A stretch of DNA of 64,000 nucleotides, from the NCBI GenBank assembly GCA_949825025.1, contig OX463780.1, forward strand, positions 19,193,480-19,257,479, given 5' to 3'. The translations under genes and the position numbers were made by a program. The stretch is from Siphlonurus alternatus. Its lineage: Eukaryota; Arthropoda; Insecta; Ephemeroptera; Siphlonuridae. The notes below the pieces were generated by a model that was not told the origin of the DNA, searched no databases, and was given only the letters and a program-made list of their open reading frames with translations. Of this stretch, positions 1 to 31,500 are shown piece after piece. Positions within the stretch are counted from its first letter, which is position 1, and each line of letters opens with the position of its first letter.

Positions 1-832
1 TACGTGTTATTATAATTAAATTTATAATAATGGACTTTTAGTAATATTTGATCTCATTTAAAATTAAAAAAAAAAAAACAAGAGTTGCGTTATGAAAGAG
101 AACATTACCTAAAGTAAATTCAATTAAAATTATTAAATTTGTAAAAAAAAAAAAAAAAAAACTGAAGTTTTGCGAGCAACTTTCAATACTGTCTTCAATT
201 GTAAGATGGGTAGCCTACATTTCATATCAGCAGGCGTAATGGCGGCGGAAATTGTGCCGATCCCTCCATAATATTATTTTCTTTTGAGATTATGTAACTG
301 AGACGTTGTTGTTATTTGTACAAAAGAAAACGTCAACAGAGATCATCTTTCAGTGTTTAAACATGAGAAAAAAAGTCTTACGTACATATTGTTACATAAG
401 ATAGATTGTATTGAGTTTTTGTTATCTAAACTCTGCAGCTGTGAGCTCGTTTCCTTGAGAAAGAAAATATCTTAAGATTTATTTTTTTATAGAAGAAGCT
501 TTTGATTTAGCTGTTCTAAGAAATTAACAATAAAGACGGTTATCCGTAGATAAAAATCAAATTAAATGCAGGGAAATTTATTGATTGTTACTTATAAATA
601 TGATATAGAAAAAAAACATCAAGAAAATAATTCAAAACGTACAAAAATAAACTTATCTGTACTGTATATCGTTGCCTCAGAATAGAAGTGTCGTATAATC
701 CACTAAATTTTGATACAATTATAGATCTTATGCTTCGTGTCCATAGGATCTAAAATTGAATCAAAACTTCATGGTTTATAAGACACTATATATCATTATA
801 ATGTACGAGAATCCTCAAGAATATATTTATTC

Positions 833-1150
833 AATGGAGTACCGACCTCAATTTTTTTATTGCAGAAATGGATAGAGGTTGCAAAGTTATGCTACTCTGA
901 TTGTTTTTCAGATTTTTTAGAGCCCGAGAAGTATTTTTAAAAATTATTGAAAGTGCAGAAAAAGTGCCGCCTCTTGCCGCCTCTCTTTATAAAAGATAGG
1001 ACCCAAAAGGGATGTGGATTCGAACCCGACCTCGCCAAAACTTTTTTAGCAATACTTCCCGGTCCCTAAAATCTGAAAAAAATCAGAGTAACATAAATTT
1101 TCATCCTCTATCCATTTCTGCTATAAAAAATTTGAGGTCGATACTCCATT
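833..1150. mobile_element. Foldback MITE, family 1 (ends AATGGAGTAC)
   Basis: Terminal inverted repeats begin AATGGAGTACCGACCTCAA and end in the reverse complement. The inner arms (GATAGAGGTTGCAAAGTTATG and its partner) also pair. No coding capacity. Relatives lie at 44569-44885 and 55267-55595; this copy has diverged in the centre. Confidence 0.75.
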
Positions 1151-2430
1151 TATTGTATTGCATGAACATATTTCATATTATGCTATTTTTTTCATTTCAT
1201 TAATGGAATCTGATTTTTTTCCCATCACAAGAAAAGAAGAAACTTATACGCATCTAGTGAATAACTGCAAATAATGTTTACTATGTTATATTAAAATATT
1301 GAATATTGCATTATTGAATATTATTAATCCAATCTTATATTGCAAAGAAACCATTTCCCTTTTGTTACGAAACAGAATGGCTGAATCTTTTATGTTAGTC
1401 AGAAAAAGATTGTAGAAAACTATTTTGGAGATTCAATAACTTAATTTGTCTTCCATGTTGAGTGCTATTTTATTCTATACATATTATAATTTAAATAACC
1501 CAATCGTCAATGGAATAAATATTTTGATTTGTGTGTTTTAATTTTTATACAGTATATTAATTTAATTATTAAGAGCTAGTTAAAAAATATTACATTTTAT
1601 ATTACAATACAAGCGACACTTGTTTTAAAAAAAATGTCTGTTTTAAGCGTCATGCACTTGTGACGTTATTAAGTTTCTATAGAAAAATGCCATTTATATG
1701 AACTTTGAAAATATTCATAGTAAATTTCTATGTATATGCTCCATTCAACTTGTGAGAGTTTAATTTTATTTCAGTTCCTCAATTAAATACTTTGAGAAAA
1801 AACATTTTATTGATAAGTACTGAAAAACTATATACAAACACTCATAAATTTAATAAATGTTTTCTGTTTACAAGGATTTCATGGTGTAATACTATCGTTA
1901 AAATGTTCTTCGAAGCAGCTTATGGCCGTGTTGATGAAACGTGAGCGCCAAAGTCGGGCAGTAACTTTTGCTTGCCAGCTCGTTGTGATTTCAGCCCCGC
2001 GTTCAGAGGACCACTGAAAATTAAGCTCAGTGCTCGATACAATTCATCTGAGAGTTACCACCACAGTTTTCAGATAATTTTATATTATTATGTCAATTCT
2101 ATACAATGCTATTATAATTACGTATATTATAAATGATGTCAGGAGACTGTATTTTCTCTTTAAAAAATATAAATTTTCCTCTTCAGTTAATTGTAATTGT
2201 TCATAATTAGTCAATACTTTTTAATACAATATATAGATCTATTCAAATGCATGCCTCACTAACTGCGTAGGACTAAATAAAAAAATAATATTATATAAAT
2301 TTAGTCTTTCGTATGCATTAAAAACATACCTGTATCTTCTTGCAAGATGTACTTACATGTTGGTTGCATTTTTTAAGTAAATTTTTTTTCATAAAATGCT
2401 AAGAATATATTAATTAATTTTTACAGTGTC

Positions 2431-2877
2431 AATGAGATATTAGAATGTGAAAATTTTAGTGGCTTAATCGAAAGAAGGGGTAAAAATATGGTACTGTGAA
2501 TTTTTTCAGATTTTTCTGAGACCAGAAACTATTTTTAAAAAATTATTGAAAGTCTATTTTATGACGTCACGGGCGGCACTGCCCTATCCTTTTTCTTAAT
2601 GAGTGCCGCCCGTGACGTAATCAAAATAGACCTTCAATAATTTTTTAAAAATAGTTCTCGGTCTCGGAAAAAAACTGAAAAAATTCACAGCACCATATTT
2701 TTACTGCCCTATCCTTTTTCATAATGAGTGCCGCCCGTGACGTGATCAAAATAGACTTTCAATAATTTTTTAAAAATAGTTCCCGGTCTCAGAAAAATCT
2801 GAAAAAATTCACAGTACCATATTTTTACTCCTTCTTTCGATTAAGCCACTAAAATTTTCACATTCTAATATCTCATT
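2431..2877. mobile_element. Foldback element with internally duplicated arm
   Basis: Outer ends AATGAGATATTAGAATGTG and its reverse complement at 2877. The arms include TTTTTAAAAAATTATTGAAAG. The right-arm module from the GACGTAATC/GTGATC block to the CATATTTTTACT block occurs twice, so the element carries one extra arm unit. Shares inner motifs with MITE family 1. Confidence 0.8.
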
Positions 2878-2970
2878 ATATAATATTACTATAGAATTTT
2901 TAACTGAATGTGATTTAAAAAAATATTCTTACGTATACATAAAATCATATTACATAACGTAATTATTGTC

Positions 2971-3090
<120 letters not shown>

Positions 3091-3462
3091 TTAACTCCCA
3101 CTGATGATAAATCAATAAAGTATAATTAGATAAGTTATTAATTTAGTCATTACTAATGCTACATTATATAATAAATAATAAATTACCATATAATTATATT
3201 AAATTTGTATAATAAAATACAGTTGCGATGAAATTATTAAGTTTATTCCTTATTCCTTGGGCAAGCCTGCACCATGTGTCTGCGAGTTGCGCTCACTCCC
3301 AGACGATAGGGGATGTTTGGTAAACGCATGCGCCAGTTCTCCAACTTTCTGTGTTCTCCAGGTCGGGTGTACGTGTAGAGTCAACCAGAGAGCATCACCG
3401 ACGACCGAGAGAGACACATCGAGGCTGTGACCGGCCCGTCTGTGACGGCGCGGGAAGGCGGC

Positions 3463-21463
<18,001 letters not shown>

Positions 21464-24400
21464 TTTTTAAGTAGTTTTAATGTTAGTTAAAATTATGAAA
21501 ACAAAAATCTTAAATCCTCATCATTCTAATATAAAAAAATAGTGTGCAGTATGAAAATTTTAGTCAAATTTACTTAGCTGGCTGTTAGATTTTCAAAGAA
21601 AATAATAACTACCCCTAAAATTGCCCACTGTTTTAGCCCCCATCATTTTTACTTCAGGTTTTCGCCTATAAATGTATCCCAATTGGTGCTACATTAGTTT
21701 GCTGAGTGGAAGAAAAGAAGGACCTAATTCTGTGATGAACTGTGATAAATGCCATCTTGTAACAAACAAAGAAACAAATAATTTTGAAAGGGCGATGAAA
21801 TTATACGCCTTTTTTTATGAAGCAAACTGCCAACATCAATAAGTAATAAGAAATAGAAGAAGGCACTTAAAAAAAAAAAAAAAAAAAAAAGCTCATGATA
21901 TCTAATATTCAAATTTCCCTAATCTTTTACACCAAATGTACATTAATTAATAAAATTCAATAGATTTAAATACGCGTATAAATATATACATATTTTCCTT
22001 CTTCGCTGTATCTTGTATCATAAATAATTAATTGCACACTTCTTTACAAAGAAAATATCAAATATCAAAACTTCATTGGCAAATCGATGAAATAAAGAAC
22101 AGAAAAAAAATGTGTGATACAAATTAATGTTAATTGAATATATTATATTAGTTATAAAATTGAAAGCGAAATCTGTTTGCAGTAAAATTTCATGATCATA
22201 TATTTTTTTAAATAAAATATTTTAATTCTAAAACAAACAATTAAATAAATAGAATTTGATGAATCTGATGATCATTTGAAATTTTATAATTTGATCGATT
22301 AGCCATGCAATAAAAAATATACTGTATACATGTAAATATTAAAAAGCAGGGAATTTTTACTTCAGAGCTTAATTATTTGAGTTCAAAACTTTGGCCTCGC
22401 CTCCTTTCTAATAAAATAATAAAATACTAAGTTATTTTTCAATGGCTTTATGATATTTAACTTGTATTAAATATTATATAAATTAGTGAAATTTTTTTTC
22501 TTTTTATTCTGCTGGTCAGTATAAATAATTCTATTAACTGTTACTATATATAGTTAATTCATTATTTCATGAGTCTATGTTATAGATAAGCTCAGGAAAG
22601 GTACAACAATGTTAAGAAGTTATGAGGCGGTAGTGAGAGACGACGAAAAGATAATAACAATGAGAGTGTGAGAGAAGAGGTGCTGAAATTAGAGTGAGAT
22701 TCGTTTAAAGAAAGATAAATATATTTGTTGACATGTTTCAATGTTGTATAAATTGTTTATTCATAGTTATTAACTTTAATAACTTAGTTATTATAAATAT
22801 ATAAAAATCTGTTTAATTATTGACATTAGAAAATTTAAAAAAATATGACTTGCGTTTTTATTTCATTCCCAACCTACATTAGACTAATATAAATATGATA
22901 GTTTGGTTATTTATATAAATACATTCCCCCTTTTAATATAAATGAAATAGTTTTTCAGATTTATAGTTAACTTAATATTAAATTGTATGTCCTGATATGT
23001 ATGATGGAATTTTATTGTTTGTATTTGTATAATGAGACATTACATTTTCGGGAAAACAATATTATTAATTTATTCCAAGTTACTATTTATAAATATTATG
23101 ATTCCTTCATCTTCAATTATATGTCATATTTAACACTGGCTAAGTGAGAAAGGATGGAAAGGAACTGCCACAAGTTGTTGGTGGGAAAATTATATGACTG
23201 TCCTTGCATTGTACTTGCCCGATCAGCCCGATGCTGGTTTTTGGCTTTTGCTTTAGGACCTAAGATATGAATTTAGATATATAGTATATAAATTTCTTCT
23301 CTCTAATTATATTATTTAAAGGTAAATTATGGTACTACATCAAAAGCTGTTTCCTTTTGCATCTAAAAATCTATACTTAAGAAAGTAATATAATGAATGT
23401 TTTCTGTAAATATACACGACAAAAAATAAATACAATTCTAGTTCACTTCTTTGTTTACCAAATGTATGACTTGAAATTTTAACAGCATTGTTGTAGGAAA
23501 CAATGTAAGTACTATAAGGTCTAGGTAACACGTAGCCTTGGGAACAGCACGTGCTCTCCACGCAAGGTCACACTGCCTGAAATCACTGGACCAGTTTGCG
23601 TCATGCGCTGGGCGGTGGCTCGAGCGCGGAGATTCGCAACGTGGTGAGGTCTTTTCTGTTTATCTCACGATGGTACGCTCGCCTCAGAGCTACTTTGCTA
23701 CTGGAAATCATTAATCAGCTTCTGCAGTAACAGACTCCCATGTGTCAGCGTGTTTGTTGTTGATTGTAATAAAAAAAAAAGTAGAGCGAATTAAATTATC
23801 AGAAATAAGTTTTTTCATTTTCATTTTCATTTGATGATTTGCACGTGATCTTAAATTATTATTGCAAACGTCATGAATGAAAAATATTTTAAAACCTAGT
23901 TTTTAAACAAGAAATTCATCAAATTTTAGAATGTGGAAAAATAATTCTTTCGAGCAATAGATTATTGCAATTTGCGACTAAAAATGTTTGCTAATTATTT
24001 AAAAAAAAAAACTCTCTGTATAGTATTTGAATACATAACACAACATTCACTCCATTATAAAACGTGACACTTTATACGAGTTTGCTAATATTGGTACGTG
24101 GAGCGGTGCGAGTGTAGCGCCATCATTATGCTGGACGCTCCAAGCACACTTCCTGCTCGTTGTGACGTCAACTCATTAATGCTTCCTATCAACTTTCTTA
24201 CGTCTATAGCAAGTTGTTGCTCGCCCCTCGATCAATATACCTCTGTGATAATTACATACGACATTGAAATCTCAGCTGTAGTGAGATTAAATAGCGGTAC
24301 AGTGTGACTTGTACTATTAATTATCATAGAATTATTGTACTTTGCGACCTGTCAGTATGGTTCAATAAATCAAGTGATCTGTTTCAGTAGCTGGTAATTA

Positions 24401-25549
24401 ATGGGTGCGATTCACGAAAGATTTATCCAGGTTTTTATCCGCGTTTAGCTTAACCACGTTTAGCCAGATGATTTAACACGTAAAACAGGTGGTTAAGCTA
24501 AACGTGGTTAAAACTTGGATAACTGCTTCGTGAATCGCACTCATTATTATTTATAGCTTTATATTATTCTTCGTAGTGTTTCACTTTTGTATTTTTTTGC
24601 ATTTATATGAGTCATTGAATCTGTACGCTGGGGTGTATGTTTGCTTATTTTGCATGTTATTTTAGAAGATGCAAGTGGTGCAACATTTATAAATTGATTC
24701 GATATGTTTTTACAAGTTTTCAGGTTAGGAAGTAAGAAATAAAAAACAAACAAATAACAATAATAAAAATTTATTATTTTGCGTGAAACTGCATTGCAGT
24801 CAGCACCATGCACACAAATTTTACAACACTATCACAGAAACATTTTCACGATCAAGTAGACCTCGGCCTTCACCTCAAACGACCGACACGGAGTTCCATC
24901 AATTAATGTAGAGTCACTTAATTCATGACTTTTCATTACATAAAAATTCAGAGTTGTATATTTTTAAATTCGCAGCTTCATATAAATAAATTAATTAAAA
25001 TAATGCCAATTATTTGTGTAGGTACATTCTTTTTAAATATGAAGTCTATATGGCAGTAGTAAGGCCAACCTATTGTACTAATCGGTGAGGTGTGATACAA
25101 TTGTGTAATTATTTTTTTTTTAATTTAGCGTATTATGCTAGAGGAGAGAGAAATATAGAGTGAAGATAATTATAATCAAAGTAGTTCAACTAGAAAAAAA
25201 AAAAAAAAAAAAAAATGTTGTATTTTCGTAAATTTCTCATTAAACATTAAGTATTTCTGCTCACAAGTCTTACATGGAAATAAATGGGAATTATGACACC
25301 ACAATAACATAAAAGGAGCACATTAATTCATGATGATGAACTATTGAAGTTTATTATAAATTAAAATTAAAAACACACATTATTTTTTACATATAAAACA
25401 ACTTACATTCTTGAAAATAAAACTCCCTACATCAATTGCTCTAATTTCATGTAACTTATAAATATACAACAGTAATCGGTGTTAATGATTGCTCCACTTC
25501 ATTACTTACTAATTAAATTAAATGATGATGATTCAGGTGATGAGTGACG
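21464..25549. other. Intergenic region between convergent genes A and B
   Basis: Must contain both 3' UTRs. An AATAAA at 21949-21954 could serve gene A, but such hexamers are common in this AT-rich DNA. Also holds MITE 24400-24548 and a GC-richer patch at 23530-23720 with no clear ORF. Confidence 0.6.
24400..24548. mobile_element. MITE family 2 (GCGATTCACGAA ends)
   Basis: Ends AATGGGTGCGATTCACGAA and the near reverse complement; internal AACCACGTTTA arms around TTTAACACGTAAAACAGG. Intergenic between genes A and B. Other copies: 35938-36081 and 37994-38140. Confidence 0.8.
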
Positions 25550-25569
25550 TCACACTATCGGCTTCCGGT
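25550..25569 (-). CDS. Gene B exon 11: 20-nt terminal micro-exon with stop
   Basis: Acceptor CTGATTACAG precedes it on the minus strand. In phase 1 it gives D-R-K-P-I-V then TGA (25552-25550). The same acceptor and a near-identical tail (D-R-Q-P-T-V, stop) occur at the equivalent place in gene C, which supports both. Confidence 0.85.
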
Positions 25570-28500
25570 CTGTAATCAGAATGACGTCATCAGAATCATG
25601 CAAATAAATGTACCAATATCTCGCCTCTATTTAAACACTCTGTCTAGTCGATACGATTGTGTTAATCGAGACACTTATCTCTGCATTCCAGTGAGGCAAG
25701 TCATCTCAATGAAATGGATCAAGGTGATGTTTTTCTGAATATAAATTTATAAAAAAAACGCACACTTCAAGACAATCAGTGAAGAGCTAAATTAATAAAC
25801 AATTTTAGTTGCAAATTTAAAAATTATATAAAGGAAACAAAGCAAAAAGAGACACCAAGATAAAAAAACCTTACAGTTAAAATCTAAAATACCTCCTTAT
25901 TAACCCTATTATCAATTACTAATTTAATATATTTCAAAGGATTAATTATTCTCAACAGCCCAAATGAGTAGAAATAAGCTTGAGACTGTCCAAAAATGCA
26001 TTTTATAATTAATGTCATCAAGAATTAGAAATAAAGCACGTGATTTTATTTTCAATGAGCCATTAATGTTCCACTCATCAAGTATGCAACATATTATAGA
26101 GGAGCATGCAGGTAATACGTATCCTGCATAGGTTATTGAATGACAGACCCTCCAAGACGAACAGATCAAATATGGAATACGACTGAAGGTCCGACACATT
26201 AAACGACGATTCAAGTTTAAAATTTTAATGATACGAAAGGTCTCTCGCTTCGTCGAACGTTATATAAATATATGAAAACGAGTTTTGAACTCGGAATTTC
26301 TACGTTAAGATGTTGTAAAAAAATTAATGCAGCTATCACATTGAATCGGAGCTTCTTAAAAAATTTGCTCGGTTTTAAAAATCATATAGTCTCAGGGTAC
26401 AACCCTTCACCCTGAACCGAGTAATGGATACATTTCTGGTCATTTTACATTCTTACCCTTGAGAAGCATGTCAAGGTCGTCCTCCTCGTAGAAGCACACG
26501 AACTGCTTGGGCTGCAGTCCTTCGAAGATGGACACCACGCTGGGCTTGAGGTTGAAGAAGAAGAGCGGTTGGTTGCGCGCCGCGAAGTCGTGCGTCATGC
26601 TCTCCACCACGCCGGCCGCCGTGAAGTCGGCTCCGTAGATGTGCGAGCAGTCGATCACCACGGGCAGCAGGCCCTGTTTGGTGCCGTGCTTGGTCACCAG
26701 GTTGCGAACGTAGTCCACCGAGGGGAAGATGAGGCACCGGTCAGGTGTCAGCTGTAAGTACTCTGCACCATCGCGAGTCTGGAAGAAAATTTAGGAGATT
26801 TGTTTAGTACACTTGACGGTACCATGTTTCAAAAATGACAAGAAAGAGAGCAAGAGAAGAATTTTCCATCTAATTTATTAATATTTTGTAGGCATTTTAC
26901 AATATTTAGTTAGTCAAGTCATGCATAAGGAAATTCACAATAAAATGCAATATTAATATAGTTATTTTGTATTAATTATTTAAAACTATACTAAAAAAAT
27001 TATCATTCCATTGCGAGGTAAAAAAACAAGACAGTAAACTTAATTCCTTTGCTTAGCGATTACTCAAAGCCTAAAATCCTACAGTAAGCCGATTGTCTTA
27101 TTAGGGCACTGATACGCGTATGAAATAATAATCTCTCAGACTTCAATGCTATAACCTCGATAATAAAGTTCAACAGAATTTTGCTTTATTACCCCTCCAT
27201 AAAAACATATCATACTTTGTACGTACGTTTCATGCCATTGATTCTTTATCAATTAAACTTTGAATTGTTTTTTATGGATTCGACAGCTCCAACAACATGA
27301 TATTTTTTTTTATCATTTTTTAAAAGTTCTGCTTTCTCACTTGTACTGGACGTATCGTAATACGTGAATAATTAAGTAAATCCCTAATATTTTTATATAC
27401 CCCCCCTGACTAATATATAGTAGAAATGGTTTGAATTGTTGCTATAGCTTAAACAGGGACCTTTATTTTAATTATACAAGGCTGTAAAAGGCACAAGCAT
27501 ACGGTTAGTGAGAAACCCGGGTATATAATATCGGGATGACTCTTCCGTGACTTGCGCCCAAAACTGACCAATTTTGTTCACTTATCTCACCATTCTGGTC
27601 TCCATGGAGATCTTGGGCCTCGCCGCCTGGTGCAGAATGAACACGATGTTGATGCCGATACCAACCAAGATACCGATCTCAATCTTGATCGCCAGGCAGA
27701 AGATGAACGTACCGAAGAACGGGATCAAGTCGATCTCTGTAACAATTTTATAATTGAAACATCTGAGTAAATGAAATCGTGAATTAAAAAAAAAATTGGC
27801 TAAGTTATAAATCGAGGCTCCCACGACAAAATGCTCACTTTGCATTCAAAGAAGATTATAAAATACATAACTGGAAGAGTAATAGTAAACCTTCTTGATT
27901 TGCAATGTGAGCATTTTGCCGCAGAAGCCTCGAAATATATAATATGTTGTCTGGTTATAGTTCATTGTAGGAAGTACTGACTTCGTAAATTTGGTGATAA
28001 TAAAGTTATATTGCAGTTGAGACAGGAAAATATTGAGAAAATAGAAAGAAAGTATTTTATATCATTTAATCGATGTTTATAATCGATACTGTCTTTCTAT
28101 GTCTTGCTTGTTGATATAGGATAATCTGGATAACAGTCATATATTATCACTTTATGTATGATTATATAGTACTACATAATTATAATCCTTTAAATCATTA
28201 TTTTAATCCTTTTATTATTATAATCTTTTTATATGATTTCCTATAGCCATGCCCAGGTATTAGGTATTATCTTGATAACCATGTTTTTTAATATAATCTG
28301 TTACAATTTGAACCGACTTCAACGTATTAGTATTAACCTTGCCTAAAACAAAACATCACTAGTGACATGCAAAGGTGACTCACTCTTGACCCGCCACATG
28401 GGTTTGATGACCTTGACCTCCACCATGAAGATGACGGCAGCCACGATGATGGCCGCCAGCGCTGCCTTCGGGATGAAAAAGAAGTAGGAGGTGAAGAGCA

Positions 28501-31500
28501 AAAGCGAGGCGATCACCAGCACGCCTGCAGGGACACATCACATTATTGTGGTTGTTGAGTCCATTGTCAAGCATCCCGAAAATCGATGTCATAAAATTTG
28601 GACCAAAATGTTGTAAACGTCGAACTGAGTATTTCCAGATTATGTGATCAGCAATCTTTATATTACCTCAAGTTATAAGCTCTGATTAAATCACGCTTAA
28701 TCGCAAAATTAAAGAGCGTATCAAAATTTGTGGAAATTTTCACAAATACATATATTTCGGCCCTTTATAAATGTCATTATTTATTTCGTTTTAAGTTAAA
28801 AAAAAATCTTATTAGAGTTTTTATAGCTCTTATTAATTTCAGTCGTGTCAGAACATGGACTACCTCCCCTCCCAACTGAAACAACATGCACCCACGTGCT
28901 TACCTGAGTAGATGTTACCCATGGATGTGCGCACTCCGCTGGCGTTGAAGACCGCACTGCGGGCCAGGGCGCCAGTGCCGGGGTAGCCCATGACGAACGA
29001 GTTGCCGACGTTGCCCACACCGATCGCGATCAGTTCCTGCGAGGCGTCCACAGCCTTGCCGGCCGCTGTCACAAAACAAGCGTGGAACATTAGAATGGTG
29101 TGTTTGAATGGACATTCTGAAAAAATTTTACTGCAAAAATAATGAATGGAGCATAAAAATTATTTTATATTTGTTTATTATTTAATTTTTTTAAACATGC
29201 TTTTAACAGACTTCAATTAAATGAATGAATTGGGTTTTCTAAGGTGCATGCCGGTGCCAAAAAGATTAATACTGTCAATGATTTTTTGATCTCAATTTGA
29301 AAAACAACAGCTCAGTTTTATATGATATAAATGTTAAATCTTTTTGCTCTAGATTATTTTTCTTCTTTATCTCAAATGATTATTGAGTAACAGTCACAAA
29401 TTGAAGATTTCCGTATTTGAAATTAAACTTCTGGTTTCACGTACAGAAGGCTTTACAGACGGAGATGTCCTCGAGGATGGCCAGGATGGGCACCACGATG
29501 ATCCCCGCCCCCAGGTTGCTCATCATCTCAGAGAAGCTCACCTCCACGCCCTCCTCCGTCACGTAGCCGAACTGCGGGGGCTTAAATTCGGGCAGCCCGG
29601 GAGGCACGTCGCCTGGGGAACAGAGAGTCTTCAGCACCGAGGATGGAGTTTATTTGCTGAAGTTATTAAAATTGTGTTTTAATCAAAATGTGGTTTATGC
29701 AGGATCAAAATTGAATTGTATTTATTTCAGTTTCTATATATATATGCCCTTTAAAGTCTAAAAATATATATTTTGTAAAGAGGATATCACTTTTCACCCT
29801 CCATATCTATAGCATTGTGATATAGAACTTTTTTCTCTGGATTTGCTTTTCATTAAAGTACATTTAATTATTAAATGCAATTATTATTCCTGCACTGTGA
29901 ATAGTGTGAATATTTTGCGCAGGCAAATGTTACTCCATGAAAATGCATAATTATTATTCTCGTAAAGTGTTGTGTGTTTTGTGTTATTTTATATCAGTAA
30001 AATAATTTTCTCCAATACGATCTAAATGTAGTGTAAAATGTAGAACATACTATTATACTACTTGTCACTATAATGGCGAAAGAATCCGTTTAAATAACAT
30101 AATATAGAGCCAAACATATTTCATCTGGTCAATGAAGGCACACACCTATAAGTTTGAAGGGCTGTTGGTCGGCGGCGAAGAAAGCGTACGCGATACCACC
30201 GGTGACGAACACAAGGATGGCGTTTCGAGTGACGGACACGAGCCACAGCACCTTGTTCACCACCTTTTGCAGTGTGCTCTTCTGGGCATCGTCCTTGGGG
30301 CCCAGCTGGAGCGTCGCCATGTACTGTCGAGGTCACAGTTGAGATATTTCATTGGCATCATAAATTTATTTGGTAAGTAAATACCAAATAATTAATTAAT
30401 TTCATGACGAGCTATACTAAAAAAAAAAATTTTATATGGATCCTAAATTTACTTATAAAAAACAGGTTTCATTAAAAGTTTCAACCTTATATCTATATTT
30501 TTCAATATGGAAAGTTATATAATAGGGATAAACTTATTTGATTAGAACTTTGTTTCTGGTTACCTCCATAGAAATTTCCAAATTTAATTGGAAAAACATG
30601 GGAAATATTTTAGAATAATCTGCCATGAAGCTTGCTTCAATCACAAGGCTAAAAATCAGGTACTTACCCTGAGCAGCAGCAGTACGATGATACAGAGGAC
30701 TCCCAGAACGGTGTCCCAGAGGCGGGTACTGCCGATGTGCTCGAAGATGCTGGCCCACATCTCGACGAAGGTGTTTCCACTGGCCGGGATGCCCAGCAGG
30801 TCCTTCACTTGGCTCGAGACGATGATCAGCGCCACGGCAGACGTGAAGCCGGACGACACCGGCCCGGACACGAAGTCGATCAGGAACCCTGAGGTCAAGA
30901 TGTCGTTCTCAGGGTGTGTCGTATAAAAATATAATTAATTGATTTTTTTTTTAATCTCAAGATCAAGAATAAATCAATATTTCATAATGATAATACGTTT
31001 GATTTGAAGAATTAATTTGTATAATTATATTATTATCCTTTATTTATAGGTTGATTATATATATAACGTAATGGAAGACTATTACAATCATAAAAATAAA
31101 ACATTCTAAACATCCTTTGTGTATTTTAAAAATTTAAAGCATAATATAGGCTTATTAATATTGACTTGATTATTAAATTTTTAATCATTTTAAAAATAAA
31201 AGAAGGGCAATTTGGAACTTACAAATTAAACATTCATTTTTTTTCCCTTAAAAGTTAATGTAAGTGAAAATCATATAAAACAGTCATTAACAAGTTTTGC
31301 GCATATTATGTAACAATTAAGAATAAAAAGGATGGTTATAAAATATGTAAAATTTATATATTTATGAGAGAAATTTTATGCAAAAATCATCAAGCACATT
31401 CGCAAATTTTAGTGTTTCTTTTTCTTGTTTTATTTCCTTCTTCAAAATGAAAATGGAGAAAAACATTAAAAGTTTATGTCTTTAAGCAAATGGACAACCT

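Noticed and set aside
26569..26757. Antisense ORFs over the STAS exons (also 41451-41669 and similar over other exons)
   Set aside because: Shadows of GC-rich coding exons; the sense frame matches SLC26 and the antisense does not.
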